Assembly: GCF_011045125.1 (NCBI RefSeq)
Contig: NZ_JAAKZF010000003.1
Coordinates: forward strand, 124,001-188,000
DNA: 64,000 nt
Origin: Allomesorhizobium camelthorni
GTDB taxonomy: Bacteria; Pseudomonadota; Alphaproteobacteria; Rhizobiales; Rhizobiaceae
Direction of reading: 5' to 3'
Made by a program: the position numbers and the translations under genes. The notes below the pieces were generated by a model. That model saw only the letters and a program-made list of their open reading frames with translations, was not told where the DNA came from and searched no databases. Every line of letters starts with the position of its first letter. Position 1 is the first letter of the stretch. This document shows, piece by piece, positions 45,283 through 54,900 of the stretch.

Positions 45283-46469
45283 CGATCCACCTCCCCGAAA
45301 ACGATATCGATTGAGCCGAGAACGGCGGAGACGTCGGCCAGCATGTGACCGCGGCAGAGGAAATCCATCGCCTGCAGATGCGCGAAACCGGGCGCGCGCA
45401 GCTTGCAGCGGTAGGGCTTGTTGGTGCCGTCGGAGACGAGATAGACGCCGAACTCGCCCTTAGGCGCCTCGACGGCGGCATAGACCTCGCCGGCCGGTAC
45501 GCGGTAGCCTTCGGTGTAGAGCTTGAAATGATGGATCAGCGCTTCCATCGACCGCTTCATGGCGGCGCGGTTCGGCGGCACGACCTTGCCGTCGAGGTTC
45601 GATACCGGCCCCGCGCCATCCTTGCTCAGCAGCAGGTTGACGCACTGGCGCATGATCTTGGCCGACTGGCGCATCTCCTCCATGCGGATGAGATAGCGGT
45701 CGTAACAGTCGCCGTTCTTGCCGACCGGAATGTCGAATTCCATCTCCGGATAACATTCGTAGGGCTGCGACTTGCGCAGATCCCAGGCCGCACCCGAACC
45801 GCGCACCATCACGCCTGAAAAACCCCACGCCCAGGCGTCATCCAGCGAGACCACGCCGATATCGACGTTGCGCTGCTTGAAGATGCGGTTTTCGGTCAGA
45901 AGCTCATCGAGCTTCGCCACCGTCTGCAGGAACGGATCAATCCATTTGCCGATGTCTTCCACGAGCTTCAGCGGCAGGTCCTGGTGCACGCCGCCCGGCC
46001 TGAAATAGGCAGCATGCATGCGCGCGCCGGAGGCCCGCTCGTAAAATACCATCAGCTTTTCGCGCTCCTCAAAACCCCAGAGCGGCGGCGTCAGCGCGCC
46101 GACGTCCATCGCCTGCGTGGTGACGTTGAGGAGATGGGACAGGATACGGCCGATCTCGGAATAGAGCACCCGGATTATCTGGCCGCGGCGCGGCACGTCG
46201 ATGCCGAGCAGCCGCTCGACCGCCAGCGAAAACGCATGTTCCTGATTCATCGGCGCGACATAGTCGAGCCGGTCGAAATAGGGGATCGCCTGCAGGTATG
46301 TTTTCGCTTCGATCAGCTTTTCGGTGCCGCGGTGCAGCAAGCCTATATGCGGATCGACGCGTTCGACGACCTCGCCGTCCAGCTCAAGCACAAGACGCAA
46401 AACGCCATGCGCGGCCGGATGTTGCGGGCCGAAGTTGATGTTGAAGTTGCGGACGTTTGTTTCAGCCAT
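45279..46469 (-). CDS. nuoD: NADH-quinone oxidoreductase subunit D
   Basis: A 396-residue subunit forming the quinone site with NuoB; related to the large subunit of NiFe hydrogenases without the metal. Blocks: [55 protein letters not shown], and the C-terminal [16 protein letters not shown]-like end. The quinone-site His and Tyr lie in AAHG and IPYFDRLDY. Start ATG 46469. Confidence 0.96.
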   Translation of the reverse strand: MAETNVRNFNINFGPQHPAAHGVLRLVLELDGEVVERVDPHIGLLHRGTEKLIEAKTYLQAIPYFDRLDYVAPMNQEHAFSLAVERLLGIDVPRRGQIIRVLYSEIGRILSHLLNVTTQAMDVGALTPPLWGFEEREKLMVFYERASGARMHAAYFRPGGVHQDLPLKLVEDIGKWIDPFLQTVAKLDELLTENRIFKQRNVDIGVVSLDDAWAWGFSGVMVRGSGAAWDLRKSQPYECYPEMEFDIPVGKNGDCYDRYLIRMEEMRQSAKIMRQCVNLLLSKDGAGPVSNLDGKVVPPNRAAMKRSMEALIHHFKLYTEGYRVPAGEVYAAVEAPKGEFGVYLVSDGTNKPYRCKLRAPGFAHLQAMDFLCRGHMLADVSAVLGSIDIVFGEVDR

Positions 46470-46477
46470 GGGCGCGT

Positions 46478-47080
46478 TCACTGCTTGGCTTTTTCGTCGC
46501 CGGGCAGCACGTAATCCGTGCCTTCCCATGGCGACAAAAAATCGAAATTGCGGAATTCCTGGCGCAGTTCGACAGGCTCGTACACCACGCGCTTGACCTC
46601 GTCGTCGTAGCGAACCTGGACGAAGCCGGTCAGCGGGAAATCCTTGCGCAACGGATGACCCTCGAATCCATAGTCGGTAAGGATGCGGCGCAAATCCGGA
46701 TGTCCGGAGAACAGAATGCCGTAAAGATCGTAGGCTTCGCGCTCGAACCAGTCTGCGCCCGGAAACACTTCCGTCACCGAAGGCACCAGCGTGTCCTCGT
46801 CAGCCATCACCTTGACGCGGATGCGCTGATTCTGGCGCGGCGACAGCAGATGATAGACCACGTCGAAACGCTTTGCGCGGGACGGATAATCGACGCCGCA
46901 AATATCGATGATCGAGATGAACTGGCACTGCACGTCGCGGCGCAGAAAATTCAGCACCGCGACGATATCGGCCGGTTCGACCGAAAGCGTGAGTTCGCCG
47001 TAAGCGACTACGGCATCGCCGATCTGGCCATCCAGCTTTTCGCGGATATAGGCCGCGAGATCGTTGAGGGCTTCATTCAT
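46478..47080 (-). CDS. nuoC: NADH-quinone oxidoreductase subunit C
   Basis: A 200-residue subunit of the Q-module. The signature [20 protein letters not shown], then [19 protein letters not shown], is complete. Separate from NuoD (not the fused NuoCD of enterics). Six bases after nuoB. Confidence 0.96.
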   Translation of the reverse strand: MNEALNDLAAYIREKLDGQIGDAVVAYGELTLSVEPADIVAVLNFLRRDVQCQFISIIDICGVDYPSRAKRFDVVYHLLSPRQNQRIRVKVMADEDTLVPSVTEVFPGADWFEREAYDLYGILFSGHPDLRRILTDYGFEGHPLRKDFPLTGFVQVRYDDEVKRVVYEPVELRQEFRNFDFLSPWEGTDYVLPGDEKAKQ

Positions 47081-47086
47081 GTCGGC

Positions 47087-47665
47087 TCACCGCTCGATCG
47101 TGCCGGTGCGGCGGATCTTCTTCTGGAGCAGAAGGATGCCATAGAGCAGCGCCTCGGCAGTAGGCGGACAGCCGGGGACGTAGATATCGACCGGCACGAC
47201 GCGGTCGCAGCCGCGCACCACCGAATAGGAATAGTGATAATAGCCGCCGCCATTGGCGCAGGAGCCCATCGAGATGACGTAACGCGGCTCGGGCATCTGG
47301 TCGTAGACCTTGCGGAGCGCCGGCGCCATCTTGTTGGTCAGCGTGCCGGCGACGATCATCACGTCCGACTGGCGCGGCGATGCGCGCGGCGCGATGCCGA
47401 AGCGCTCGGCGTCATAGCGCGGCATGGAGATATGCATCATCTCGACGGCGCAGCAGGCGAGACCGAACGTCATCCACATCAGCGAGCCGGTGCGCGCCCA
47501 GGTGATCAGCGCTTCCGACGAGGTGACGAGAAATCCCTTGTCGGACAGCTCATTGTTGAGGTCGCCGAAAAACGCGTCGTCCGACCCGACCGGCTTTCCC
47601 GTGTTCGGGTCGATGATGCCTTTCGGCCTGGGTGCTACCAGCGCGGAACTACTGTTCAATTCCAT
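47087..47665 (-). CDS. nuoB: NADH-quinone oxidoreductase subunit B
   Basis: A 192-residue subunit carrying cluster N2. Ligands: tandem Cys in [11 protein letters not shown], Cys in [14 protein letters not shown] and Cys in [17 protein letters not shown]. The start ATG 47665 lies inside the nuoA end (10-bp overlap). Confidence 0.96.
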   Translation of the reverse strand: MELNSSSALVAPRPKGIIDPNTGKPVGSDDAFFGDLNNELSDKGFLVTSSEALITWARTGSLMWMTFGLACCAVEMMHISMPRYDAERFGIAPRASPRQSDVMIVAGTLTNKMAPALRKVYDQMPEPRYVISMGSCANGGGYYHYSYSVVRGCDRVVPVDIYVPGCPPTAEALLYGILLLQKKIRRTGTIER

Positions 47666-48021
47666 TCCAGCGCTCCCTTCTTCCACTCATAGACAAACCC
47701 GATGGTCAGCACGGCCAGGAACACCATCATCGACCAGAAGCCCAGCATGCCGATCTGGCCGAACGAGACCGCCCAAGGAAACAGGAACGCGACTTCGAGA
47801 TCGAAAATGATGAACAGGATGGAAACCAGGTAAAAGCGGACATCGAACTTCATGCGCGCGTCGTCGAACGAGTTGAAGCCGCATTCATAGGCCGACAGCT
47901 TTTCCGGATCGGGGTTGCGGTAGGCCACCAGGAACGGCGCCGCGACCAGCGCCAGCGCCACGGCCAGGGCAACGCCAATAAAGATGACGATGGGAAGGTA
48001 TGAACCGAGAAGCGTGTTCAT
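47656..48021 (-). CDS. nuoA: NADH-quinone oxidoreductase subunit A
   Basis: A 121-residue membrane subunit with three helices. The loop [20 protein letters not shown] contains the quinone-linked conserved Cys, and [20 protein letters not shown] follows. First gene of the operon; start ATG 48021, about 48 bases after the probable transcription start. Confidence 0.96.
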   Translation of the reverse strand: MNTLLGSYLPIVIFIGVALAVALALVAAPFLVAYRNPDPEKLSAYECGFNSFDDARMKFDVRFYLVSILFIIFDLEVAFLFPWAVSFGQIGMLGFWSMMVFLAVLTIGFVYEWKKGALEWN

Positions 48022-48075
48022 GCTCCGACTTTCCGTTGGCGGCCGTTCGCTTTCCGCTCCCGGCCGTTCGACCTG

Positions 48076-48081
48076 ATTATA
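48076..48081 (-). promoter_or_regulatory. Probable -10 element of the nuo promoter
   Basis: On the minus strand the sequence reads TGCTATAATC, a consensus TATAAT preceded by TGC (extended -10). The -35 region (GGTTTCAC, 15-17 bp upstream) is weak. The predicted start near 48,069 leaves a leader of about 48 bases. The rest of the 368-bp gap to 48,390 shows no other gene; the AT-rich stretch at 48,255-48,300 may hold the promoter of the rightward gene. Confidence 0.55.
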
Positions 48082-48389
48082 GCACTTAGTCCTATCGTGA
48101 AACCGCGACAGCTTGACCGGGTGAAGCCGCGCCTGAAACCATGCTGCATTGCGGCGAGGGTTAGCGCACGCACACATGTGAAGCAAGTCAAACGTTGGCC
48201 GAATCGGGGCGGCGTCGATCGCTTTTCGGCGAATCTAAGTGCAGGAGCGCCGGTTTGATTTCCTTCCTATTCTACTCCACTTTTTCTCCTGACATAAATC
48301 TTGCTGAAACGCTGCTAGGCTGGACCTGATCGACCGATTCCCGTTGATGCTGGACAGCCCTGTTCGATGTTTTTCCGGACTGCCGAAGA

Positions 48390-49601
48390 ATGAAGGAAAC
48401 GATATCCGTTGCGATGGCGCGGCGCATCGCGCTTGCCGCGCAAGGTTTCGCCGAACCGCGGCCGGCAACCGCCATCGCTCGGCGGCATCTCGCCAAGATT
48501 CAAGGCCGCATCGGCCTGTTGCAGATCGATTCCGTCAGCGTCGTCGTCCGGGCGCATTACATGCCGCTGTTTTCACGGCTCGGTCCGTATGATCGCGACC
48601 TGCTTGACGGAGCGGCTTCCGGCAGGAAGCGGATGCTGTTCGAATACTGGGCGCATGAAGCCTCCCTTCTGCCAGTCGAAACCTGGCCGCTGATGCGCTG
48701 GCGCATGGACCGCGCAGCCAATAATGAGGGCATATACGGCCGCCTCGCCCAATTCGGCCGCGAGCGCGCCGATCTGATTGAGCAAACCTACCGCAAAGTG
48801 GCCGCCGACGGCCCGGTCGCCGCATCCGACATCGACGGCGCCAAGGGCTCCGGCGGCTGGTGGGGCTGGAGCGACGAAAAACACGCCTTCGAATGGCTGT
48901 TCTGGGCCGGCCGCATCACCACCGCCTCGCGCCGCGGCTTCGAGCGGCTGTACGATCTTCCGGAGCGCGTGATCCCGGCAGCCATATTCGAGAGCCCTGC
49001 CCCCGAACCAGCCGACGCCCATCGCGAATTGCTGCGCATCTCGGCCAGGGCGCTGGGCATCGCCACCGTCGGCGACCTGCGCGACTATTTCAGGCTCTCG
49101 CCCGCCGACGTGAAGGACCGCGTCCCGGAACTTGTCGAATCAGGCGAGTTGCTGCCGGTCAGAGTCAAAGGCTGGAAGCAGCAGGCCTATCTTCATAAGG
49201 ACGCCCGCGTCCCCAGGAAGGTTTCCGCACGCGCTTTGCTTGCGCCATTCGACCCGCTGGTGTTCGAGCGCTCACGCGCCGAGCGGCTGTTCGACTTCCA
49301 CTATCGCATCGAGATCTACACGCCCGCCGAAAAACGCCGCTTCGGCTACTACGTCCTGCCGTTCCTGCTCGGCGACACCATCGCCGCCCGCGTCGACCTC
49401 AAGGCGGACCGGCCGGCCGGCGTCTTGCGGGTGCTTGCCGCCTATGCCGAGCCCGGCGCGCCGCCGCACACCGCCGCCGAACTCGCCGAGGAGCTGCGCC
49501 TGATGATGAACTGGCTTAAGCTCGAGCGTATCGAGATTGTGCCTGCGGGCGACCTCGGACCGGCGCTGGCGGATATAGCCGAAGCTAGTCACTTAAGTTG
49601 A
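48390..49601 (+). CDS. YcaQ/AlkZ-type winged-helix DNA glycosylase-like protein
   Basis: A 403-residue protein of the HTH_42 (YcaQ) family. RIGLLQIDSVSVVVRAHYMP, then LFSRLG, holds the QxD-type catalytic motif (QID) and the R.H..LfsRlG block of the family; EYWAHEASLLP follows. E. coli YcaQ removes alkylated bases and unhooks interstrand cross-links. Three tandem winged helices are expected. Length matches the family. Divergent from nuoA; no operon partners. Confidence 0.85.
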   Translation: MKETISVAMARRIALAAQGFAEPRPATAIARRHLAKIQGRIGLLQIDSVSVVVRAHYMPLFSRLGPYDRDLLDGAASGRKRMLFEYWAHEASLLPVETWPLMRWRMDRAANNEGIYGRLAQFGRERADLIEQTYRKVAADGPVAASDIDGAKGSGGWWGWSDEKHAFEWLFWAGRITTASRRGFERLYDLPERVIPAAIFESPAPEPADAHRELLRISARALGIATVGDLRDYFRLSPADVKDRVPELVESGELLPVRVKGWKQQAYLHKDARVPRKVSARALLAPFDPLVFERSRAERLFDFHYRIEIYTPAEKRRFGYYVLPFLLGDTIAARVDLKADRPAGVLRVLAAYAEPGAPPHTAAELAEELRLMMNWLKLERIEIVPAGDLGPALADIAEASHLS

Positions 49602-50031
49602 TTGCCGATGGGTTCGGCTGCTCAGCCGGCGACGATCGTTCGAAGATGGCCTTCACGCGCATTTTGCTGCCGTCGCTTTCCACGATATGCATCATCAGAA
49701 TCAGACGCCCCCGACGCATCTTAAAACCTGTGGCCACCTCGCGCGCCACAACCTGCCCGGATTTGGATCGGGTCCATTTTCCAGAACCGACAAGGGCGTC
49801 GTCGCCCTCGGTGAGTATTTGGGTAAGAGGCGCAGACCAGCCGTTGCTGGCGTTAACCCAGAACCCTTGTTCCTTGCGGCTTATGGAAATCGTGCAATCG
49901 TCGCAATGGCCGCCGGTCGAGAAGACTTGCCGCCAAACGCCAAGGAACTCCTTTTCCGATGCAACGGCTTGGCCTTTGACTGAAACCGTCAGCCACATCG
50001 CAAGAAGGATGGTTGCAAAAATTCTCAGCAT
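49585..50031 (-). CDS. Secreted hypothetical protein
   Basis: A 148-residue protein with a signal peptide (MLRIFATILLAMWLTVSVKG, cut near AVAS). The mature part is a beta-rich domain with GGHCDDCTISIS (CxxC). Its 3' end overlaps the convergent glycosylase gene by 17 bp. No family recognised; periplasmic localisation is likely. Confidence 0.7.
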   Translation of the reverse strand: MLRIFATILLAMWLTVSVKGQAVASEKEFLGVWRQVFSTGGHCDDCTISISRKEQGFWVNASNGWSAPLTQILTEGDDALVGSGKWTRSKSGQVVAREVATGFKMRRGRLILMMHIVESDGSKMRVKAIFERSSPAEQPNPSAINLSD

Positions 50032-50195
50032 TGAACTCCCCCGGGGAACGCTGCATCGAACATACTGGAAACAGCCTAAGGTTGCATTGAACGGGCCATT
50101 AAAATTGTCGACTTATCGCGTCCCCTCTAACCATGCATTCGGCTTGCTCGCCTGGCCCCTACAACAACCACGACACGATCCGCCGTAACGCCGCG

Positions 50196-50224
50196 TTGAC
50201 AGCAACGAGCCCGGACGCCTAAAT
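50196..50224 (+). promoter_or_regulatory. Promoter of the cobalamin operon
   Basis: TTGACA at 50196-50201 is a perfect -35; CTAAAT at 50219-50224 is the -10, with a 17-bp spacer. The start predicted at about 50,231 coincides with the 5' end of the riboswitch aptamer. Confidence 0.75.
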
Positions 50225-50230
50225 TCCCGG

Positions 50231-50408
50231 CCAGACGGTCCTCCTCCCGCAAAGGGGGAGGCTAAGAGGGAATGCGGCGCGGCTTTTCCGGCCAACTCCG
50301 CAGCTGTCCCCGCAACTGTAAGCGAAGAGCCGAAGGCCGAAAACCACTGGGATGTTCCCGGGAAGGCGGCCAAGGCGACGACTCGCGAGCCAGGAGACCT
50401 GCCGTCTG
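50231..50408 (+). ncRNA. Cobalamin riboswitch (AdoCbl class)
   Basis: Contains the core of the cobalamin aptamer: GAGGGAATGCGG near 50,265, the B12 box region GCAGCTGTCCCCGCAACTGT at about 50,309, CCACTGG near 50,346, GGGAAGGCG, and GAGCCAGGAGACCTGCCGTC at the 3' end, closing the P1 stem with AGACGG at 50,232. High cobalamin should lower expression of the downstream genes. The ribosome binding site AAGGAG at 50,444 lies 35 bases after P1, so control of translation is plausible. Confidence 0.93.
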
Positions 50409-50458
50409 ACGAAATATCCGACCGCCTGGCGGGTGTCCCGGGCAAGGAGCATGATGAC

Positions 50459-50884
50459 TTGAAGGTCGACGGCATTTTTCCGCAACAGGGCGGGGACGCA
50501 GGCGATGACGGCCATGCCGGCATCACGGTCGTCGTCTGCTCGTCCTGCCGCGACGAGACCGGCTCCGACGCCCGCCCGCGCGCCGGCGAAGTTTTGGGCG
50601 ACGCAACGCGCATCGCGGCAGAAGACACCGATATCAGCGTTAAACAGATAGAATGCCTCGGCAATTGCAAGCGCCGCCTGAGCGCCGCCATTCTGCGCGA
50701 CGGCTCGTGGAGCTATGTCTTCGGCGACCTGACGCCGGAAAGCGGCCCGGACCTGATCACCGGCGCAAAACTCTTCGCCACCTCGACGGACGGCATCCTG
50801 CCCTGGCGCGGCCGCCCCGACAGCCTCAAGCGCGGCCTCGTCGCACGCATCCCTCCCCTCGACCTCCTGAAGGAAAATTCATGA
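50459..50884 (+). CDS. DUF1636 metal-binding protein of the cobalamin locus
   Basis: A 141-residue protein matching DUF1636: VVVCSSCRDETGSDARPRAG, IECLGNCKRRLSAAI and WSYVFGDL; the four Cys suggest a 2Fe-2S or metal site. Usually found next to cobW. The start is unusual: AAGGAG at 50,444-50,449 is followed first by ATGATGACTTGA, which closes after three codons, and the frame of this protein opens with TTG 50459, nine bases after the ribosome binding site. No in-frame ATG exists. Translation coupling through the mini-frame is possible. Confidence 0.8.
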   Translation: MKVDGIFPQQGGDAGDDGHAGITVVVCSSCRDETGSDARPRAGEVLGDATRIAAEDTDISVKQIECLGNCKRRLSAAILRDGSWSYVFGDLTPESGPDLITGAKLFATSTDGILPWRGRPDSLKRGLVARIPPLDLLKENS

Positions 50885-51918
50885 CCGCTTCCGCCGCCCG
50901 CGTTCCCTGCACCGTCGTCACCGGCTTCCTCGGCGCCGGCAAGACCACGCTGATCCGCCACATTCTCGAAAACGCCAACGGAAGGCGGCTGGCCATCATC
51001 GTCAACGAATTCGGCGACATCGGCATCGACGGCGAGATACTCAAAGGCTGCGGCATCGACGCCTGCCCGGAAGAAAACATCGTCGAACTGGCCAATGGCT
51101 GCCTCTGCTGCGCCGTCGCCGACGATTTCGTGCCGGCGCTCGACCAGATCCTGGCGCTGGAGCCGAAGGTCGACCACATCATCATCGAGACCTCCGGCCT
51201 CGCTCTGCCGAAGCCGCTGGTCCAGGCGTTCCAGTGGCCGTCAGTGAAGAGCCGCGTCACCGTCGATGGCGTCGTCGCCGTGGTCGACGGCCCGGCACTG
51301 GCCGCCGGCAAGGTCGCATCCGACCTCGACGCCCTGCAGGCACAGCGCGTGAGCGACGATTCCCTCGACCATGACGATCCGGTCGAGGAGGTGTTCGAGG
51401 ACCAGATCGCCTGCGCCGATCTCGTCATTCTTTCCAAGAGCGACCTGCTCGACGACGTCGGCAGCGCGCGCGCTCACGCCGTGATCGGCGAACACCTCGC
51501 GCGCTCGGTCAAGATCGTCCCGACCTCGCAGGGCAAGGTCGATCCGTCGGTTCTGCTCGGCATGGGGCTGGCCGTCGAGGACGACATCGAGAACCGCAAG
51601 ACCAACCACGACGGCGAACTCGACCACGAGCACGACGACTTCGACAGTTTTATTGTCGAGCTTCAGGCGGTCTCCAACCCTGACGACCTCGCAAAACGCG
51701 TCGCTGCCGCTGCCGACGAGGAGAACGTGCTGCGGGTAAAAGGCTTTGTCGATGTCGGGGGCAAGCCGATGCGGCTCCTGGTCCAGGCCGTCGGTCCGCG
51801 CGTCAATCATTACTACGACCGCGCCTGGACCGCCGATGACGACCGCCGTTCGCGGCTGGTGGTGATCGGGCTGAAGGGCCTGAACAGACCCGCCATCGAG
51901 CAGATTTTGGTGGGATAA
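50881..51918 (+). CDS. cobW: CobW GTPase, metal chaperone
   Basis: A 345-residue G3E GTPase proposed to deliver cobalt to the cobaltochelatase. GxxGxGKT in TGFLGAGKTTLIRHIL, metal motif CLCC near residue 78 (ELANGCLCCAVADDF), SKSD for guanine, and a His/Asp-rich loop DGELDHEHDDFDSF that may bind metal. ATGA overlap with the DUF1636 gene. Typical length. Confidence 0.95.
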   Translation: MTASAARVPCTVVTGFLGAGKTTLIRHILENANGRRLAIIVNEFGDIGIDGEILKGCGIDACPEENIVELANGCLCCAVADDFVPALDQILALEPKVDHIIIETSGLALPKPLVQAFQWPSVKSRVTVDGVVAVVDGPALAAGKVASDLDALQAQRVSDDSLDHDDPVEEVFEDQIACADLVILSKSDLLDDVGSARAHAVIGEHLARSVKIVPTSQGKVDPSVLLGMGLAVEDDIENRKTNHDGELDHEHDDFDSFIVELQAVSNPDDLAKRVAAAADEENVLRVKGFVDVGGKPMRLLVQAVGPRVNHYYDRAWTADDDRRSRLVVIGLKGLNRPAIEQILVG

Positions 51919-51928
51919 AAGCTCGGCC

Positions 51929-54900
51929 ATGCACATCCTGACCACGACATCCGCCTCGCTCGACGATCTGGTCGAGCCTGTCGATCTGCGGCAGACGCCC
52001 GCGGATATCGTGGCGTTGTCTTTTACGGACAGCGATCTGGCCGGGCTGGCGGCAGCGTGGAAAGCCGACGCTGCAAGCCTGCCTTCGATGCGGCTGGCGG
52101 CGCTGCGCGACCTGCGCCATCCCATGTCCGTCGATCTCTGGATCGACAGCGTCGCCGCCCACGCGAAAGTCATCCTAGTGCGCATTCTCGGCGGCTACGA
52201 CTGGTGGCGCTACGGCTGCGACCGGCTTTCTGCGATCGCCCGTGAAAACGGCGTCAAGCTGGCGCTGCTGCCCGGCGAATGCCGTGACGAGGATCTGCGC
52301 CTCATCGAATGCTCGACCCTGCCGCGCGCCGAGCTCGACGCCCTGCTCGGCTATTTTCGCGAAGGCGGCCCGGAAAACATGCGTGGCCTTGTGCACCGGC
52401 TTTCGGCGCTCGCAGGCCGCGAGACGGCAGCATCAGCGCCGGTTTCAGTGCCGAAGGCCGGGTTTTATGATCCGGGAAAAGCCGTCGTCGATAAAGTGGA
52501 TGCCTTCTTCGCCGAAGGCGCTCCTTCGCACCCCCCCCTGTCCTGCCCGACATCTCCCCCTCAAGGGGGGAGATTGGCTGGCCGCTATGTCGGCTCCTTC
52601 TTTTCTCCGGAAGATGCGCCGCACACGTCAAAGATTGGCGAAAGCGCCAATGAAGGCCCAATCTCCCCCCTTGAGGGGGAGATGTCCGGCAGGACAGAGG
52701 GGGGTCGGTACAGAACCGGGCGCGGCGATGGACATAAGACTGCCCCCATCATCCCCATCCTCTTCTACCGTTCCATGCTGCTTGCCGCCGACGTCGCCCC
52801 CATCGACGCGCTGTTCGCCGCACTGCGCGAGCGAGGCATGGCCCCCGTCCCGATCTTCGTCTCAAGCCTGAAAGACCCGGCTTCCGTCGCCTTCGTCGAA
52901 ACCGCCCTCGCCGATCTCGCGCCCTCGGCCATCGTCACCGCAACCGCCTTCGCGACCGGCGCCGAGCCCGGCGTCGAAACCCTGTTCGACCGCGCCGGCG
53001 TGCCGGTGTTCCAGGTCATTGTCGCAACCACCCGGCGCGAGGCCTGGGCGGAAAGCCAGCGCGGCCTCGCTCCGGCCGATCTCGCCATGCATGTCGTTAT
53101 GCCCGAACTCGACGGCCGCATCCTCGCCGGAGCCATCGCCTTCAAGGCCGAGACCGAAGCCGATGCAGCGCTCGCCTTCAGGGCTTTCGCCAACCGCCCC
53201 GAGCCGGACCGGGTGGCGCAGGTCGCCGACCGCATCGCCGCCTTCATCCGCCTGCAGCGCACGCCGCGCGCGGAGCGGAAGATCGCGGTGCTGATCCCGG
53301 ACTACCCCAGCGCGCCCGGCCGCACCGGCTACGCCGTCGGCCTCGACGTGCCCGCAAGCGTGCTCGCCATGCTGCACGATCTGAAGCAACAGGGCTATCA
53401 CGTTGAGAAGATTCTCGAATCGCCGCGCGCGCTTCTGAAGCTGCTTGAAGGCGGCGATCACGCCTTACGCCTGGAAGACTATGTTGCCCTCTCCGCCGAT
53501 TTACCCTCCGAAGCGCGCAAGTCCGTCGAAGCCGCCTGGGGCAAGGCAGAGGCTGGGATGGTCAAAGCTGATGTACCGCACCGCCCCTCATCCCCCTGCC
53601 GGGACCTTCTCCCCGTAAGGACGGGGAGAAGGGGAAGCTCCAACGCCGACGCCCCCCTCTCCCCGTCCTTACGGGGAGAGGGTAAGGGTGAGGGGCGGGA
53701 GCTCAGTCCAAAAGCTGGGCCATGCGACCCTGACAGGAGCAAGCCAGCCTTTCCCTTCCGCGCCGCCACCTTCGGCAACGTCACCGTGACCCTCGCCCCC
53801 GATCGCGGGCGTTCGGTCGACCGCCGCGCCGACTATCACGACCCCACCTTGCCTCCGAGCCACGCGCTGCTCGCCTTCGGCCTCTGGCTGCGCAAATCGC
53901 TCGGCATCCACGCCGTTGTCCATGTCGGCGCTCACGGCACGCTGGAATGGCTACCGGGCAAGACCGTGGCGTTGAGCAGCGCCTGCTTTCCCGAAATCGT
54001 CACTGGCTCCCTGCCCGTCATCTATCCTTTCATCGTCAGCAACCCCGGTGAAGCGGCGCAGGCCAAGCGACGCATAGCGGCCATCACTATCGGCCATTTG
54101 CCACCCCCGCTCGCCGAGGCCGGTCTCGACGACAACCAGCGGACGCTGGAACGGCTGGTCGACGAGTACGCGCAGGCCGACGGCCTCGACCGCCGCCGCC
54201 GCGACCGCCTCGCCAAGCTGATCGTCGAAACCGCCGCCAAGACCGGCCTCGCCATGGAAGCCGGCGTGGCGAAAACCGACGCGCCCGACGAGGCGCTGCG
54301 CCGCATCGATTCCTGGCTCTGCGACCTCAAGGACTTTGCCATCAAGGATGGCCTGCATGTCTATGGCCGCGCTCCCGATGGCGAGGCCGACGCAATCCGC
54401 CGCCAGAGCGCCGCTGCCGAACGCGATGCGCTGATCGCCGCGCTCGACGGCCGCCACATCACCGCCGGCCCGGCAGGCGCGCCGGCGCGTGGCCGCACCG
54501 ACGTCCTGCCGACCGGCCGAAATCTGTTCACCGCCGACCCGCGCACAATGCCGACGCCGACCGCCTTCGATCTCGGCCGCGCCGCCGCCGAGGAGATGCT
54601 GCTCCGCTATCTGCAGGATCACGGCGACTGGCCGCGCTCGCTGGTCATCGACCTGTGGGGCAGCGCCTCGCTGCGCACCGGCGGCGAAGAAATCGCCCAA
54701 GGCCTGTTCCTCATGGGCTGCCGACCGCAATGGGATGCTTCGACCGGCCGTGTCACCGGCATCGAAGTGCTGCCGCCAGCCGCGGTCGGCCGGCCTCGCG
54801 TCGACGTCACCTGGCGCATTTCCGGCCTGTTCCGCGACATGTTCCCGACCCAGATCGCGCTGATCGACGCAGCCGCTGCCGCCGTCGCCGCGCGAGACGA

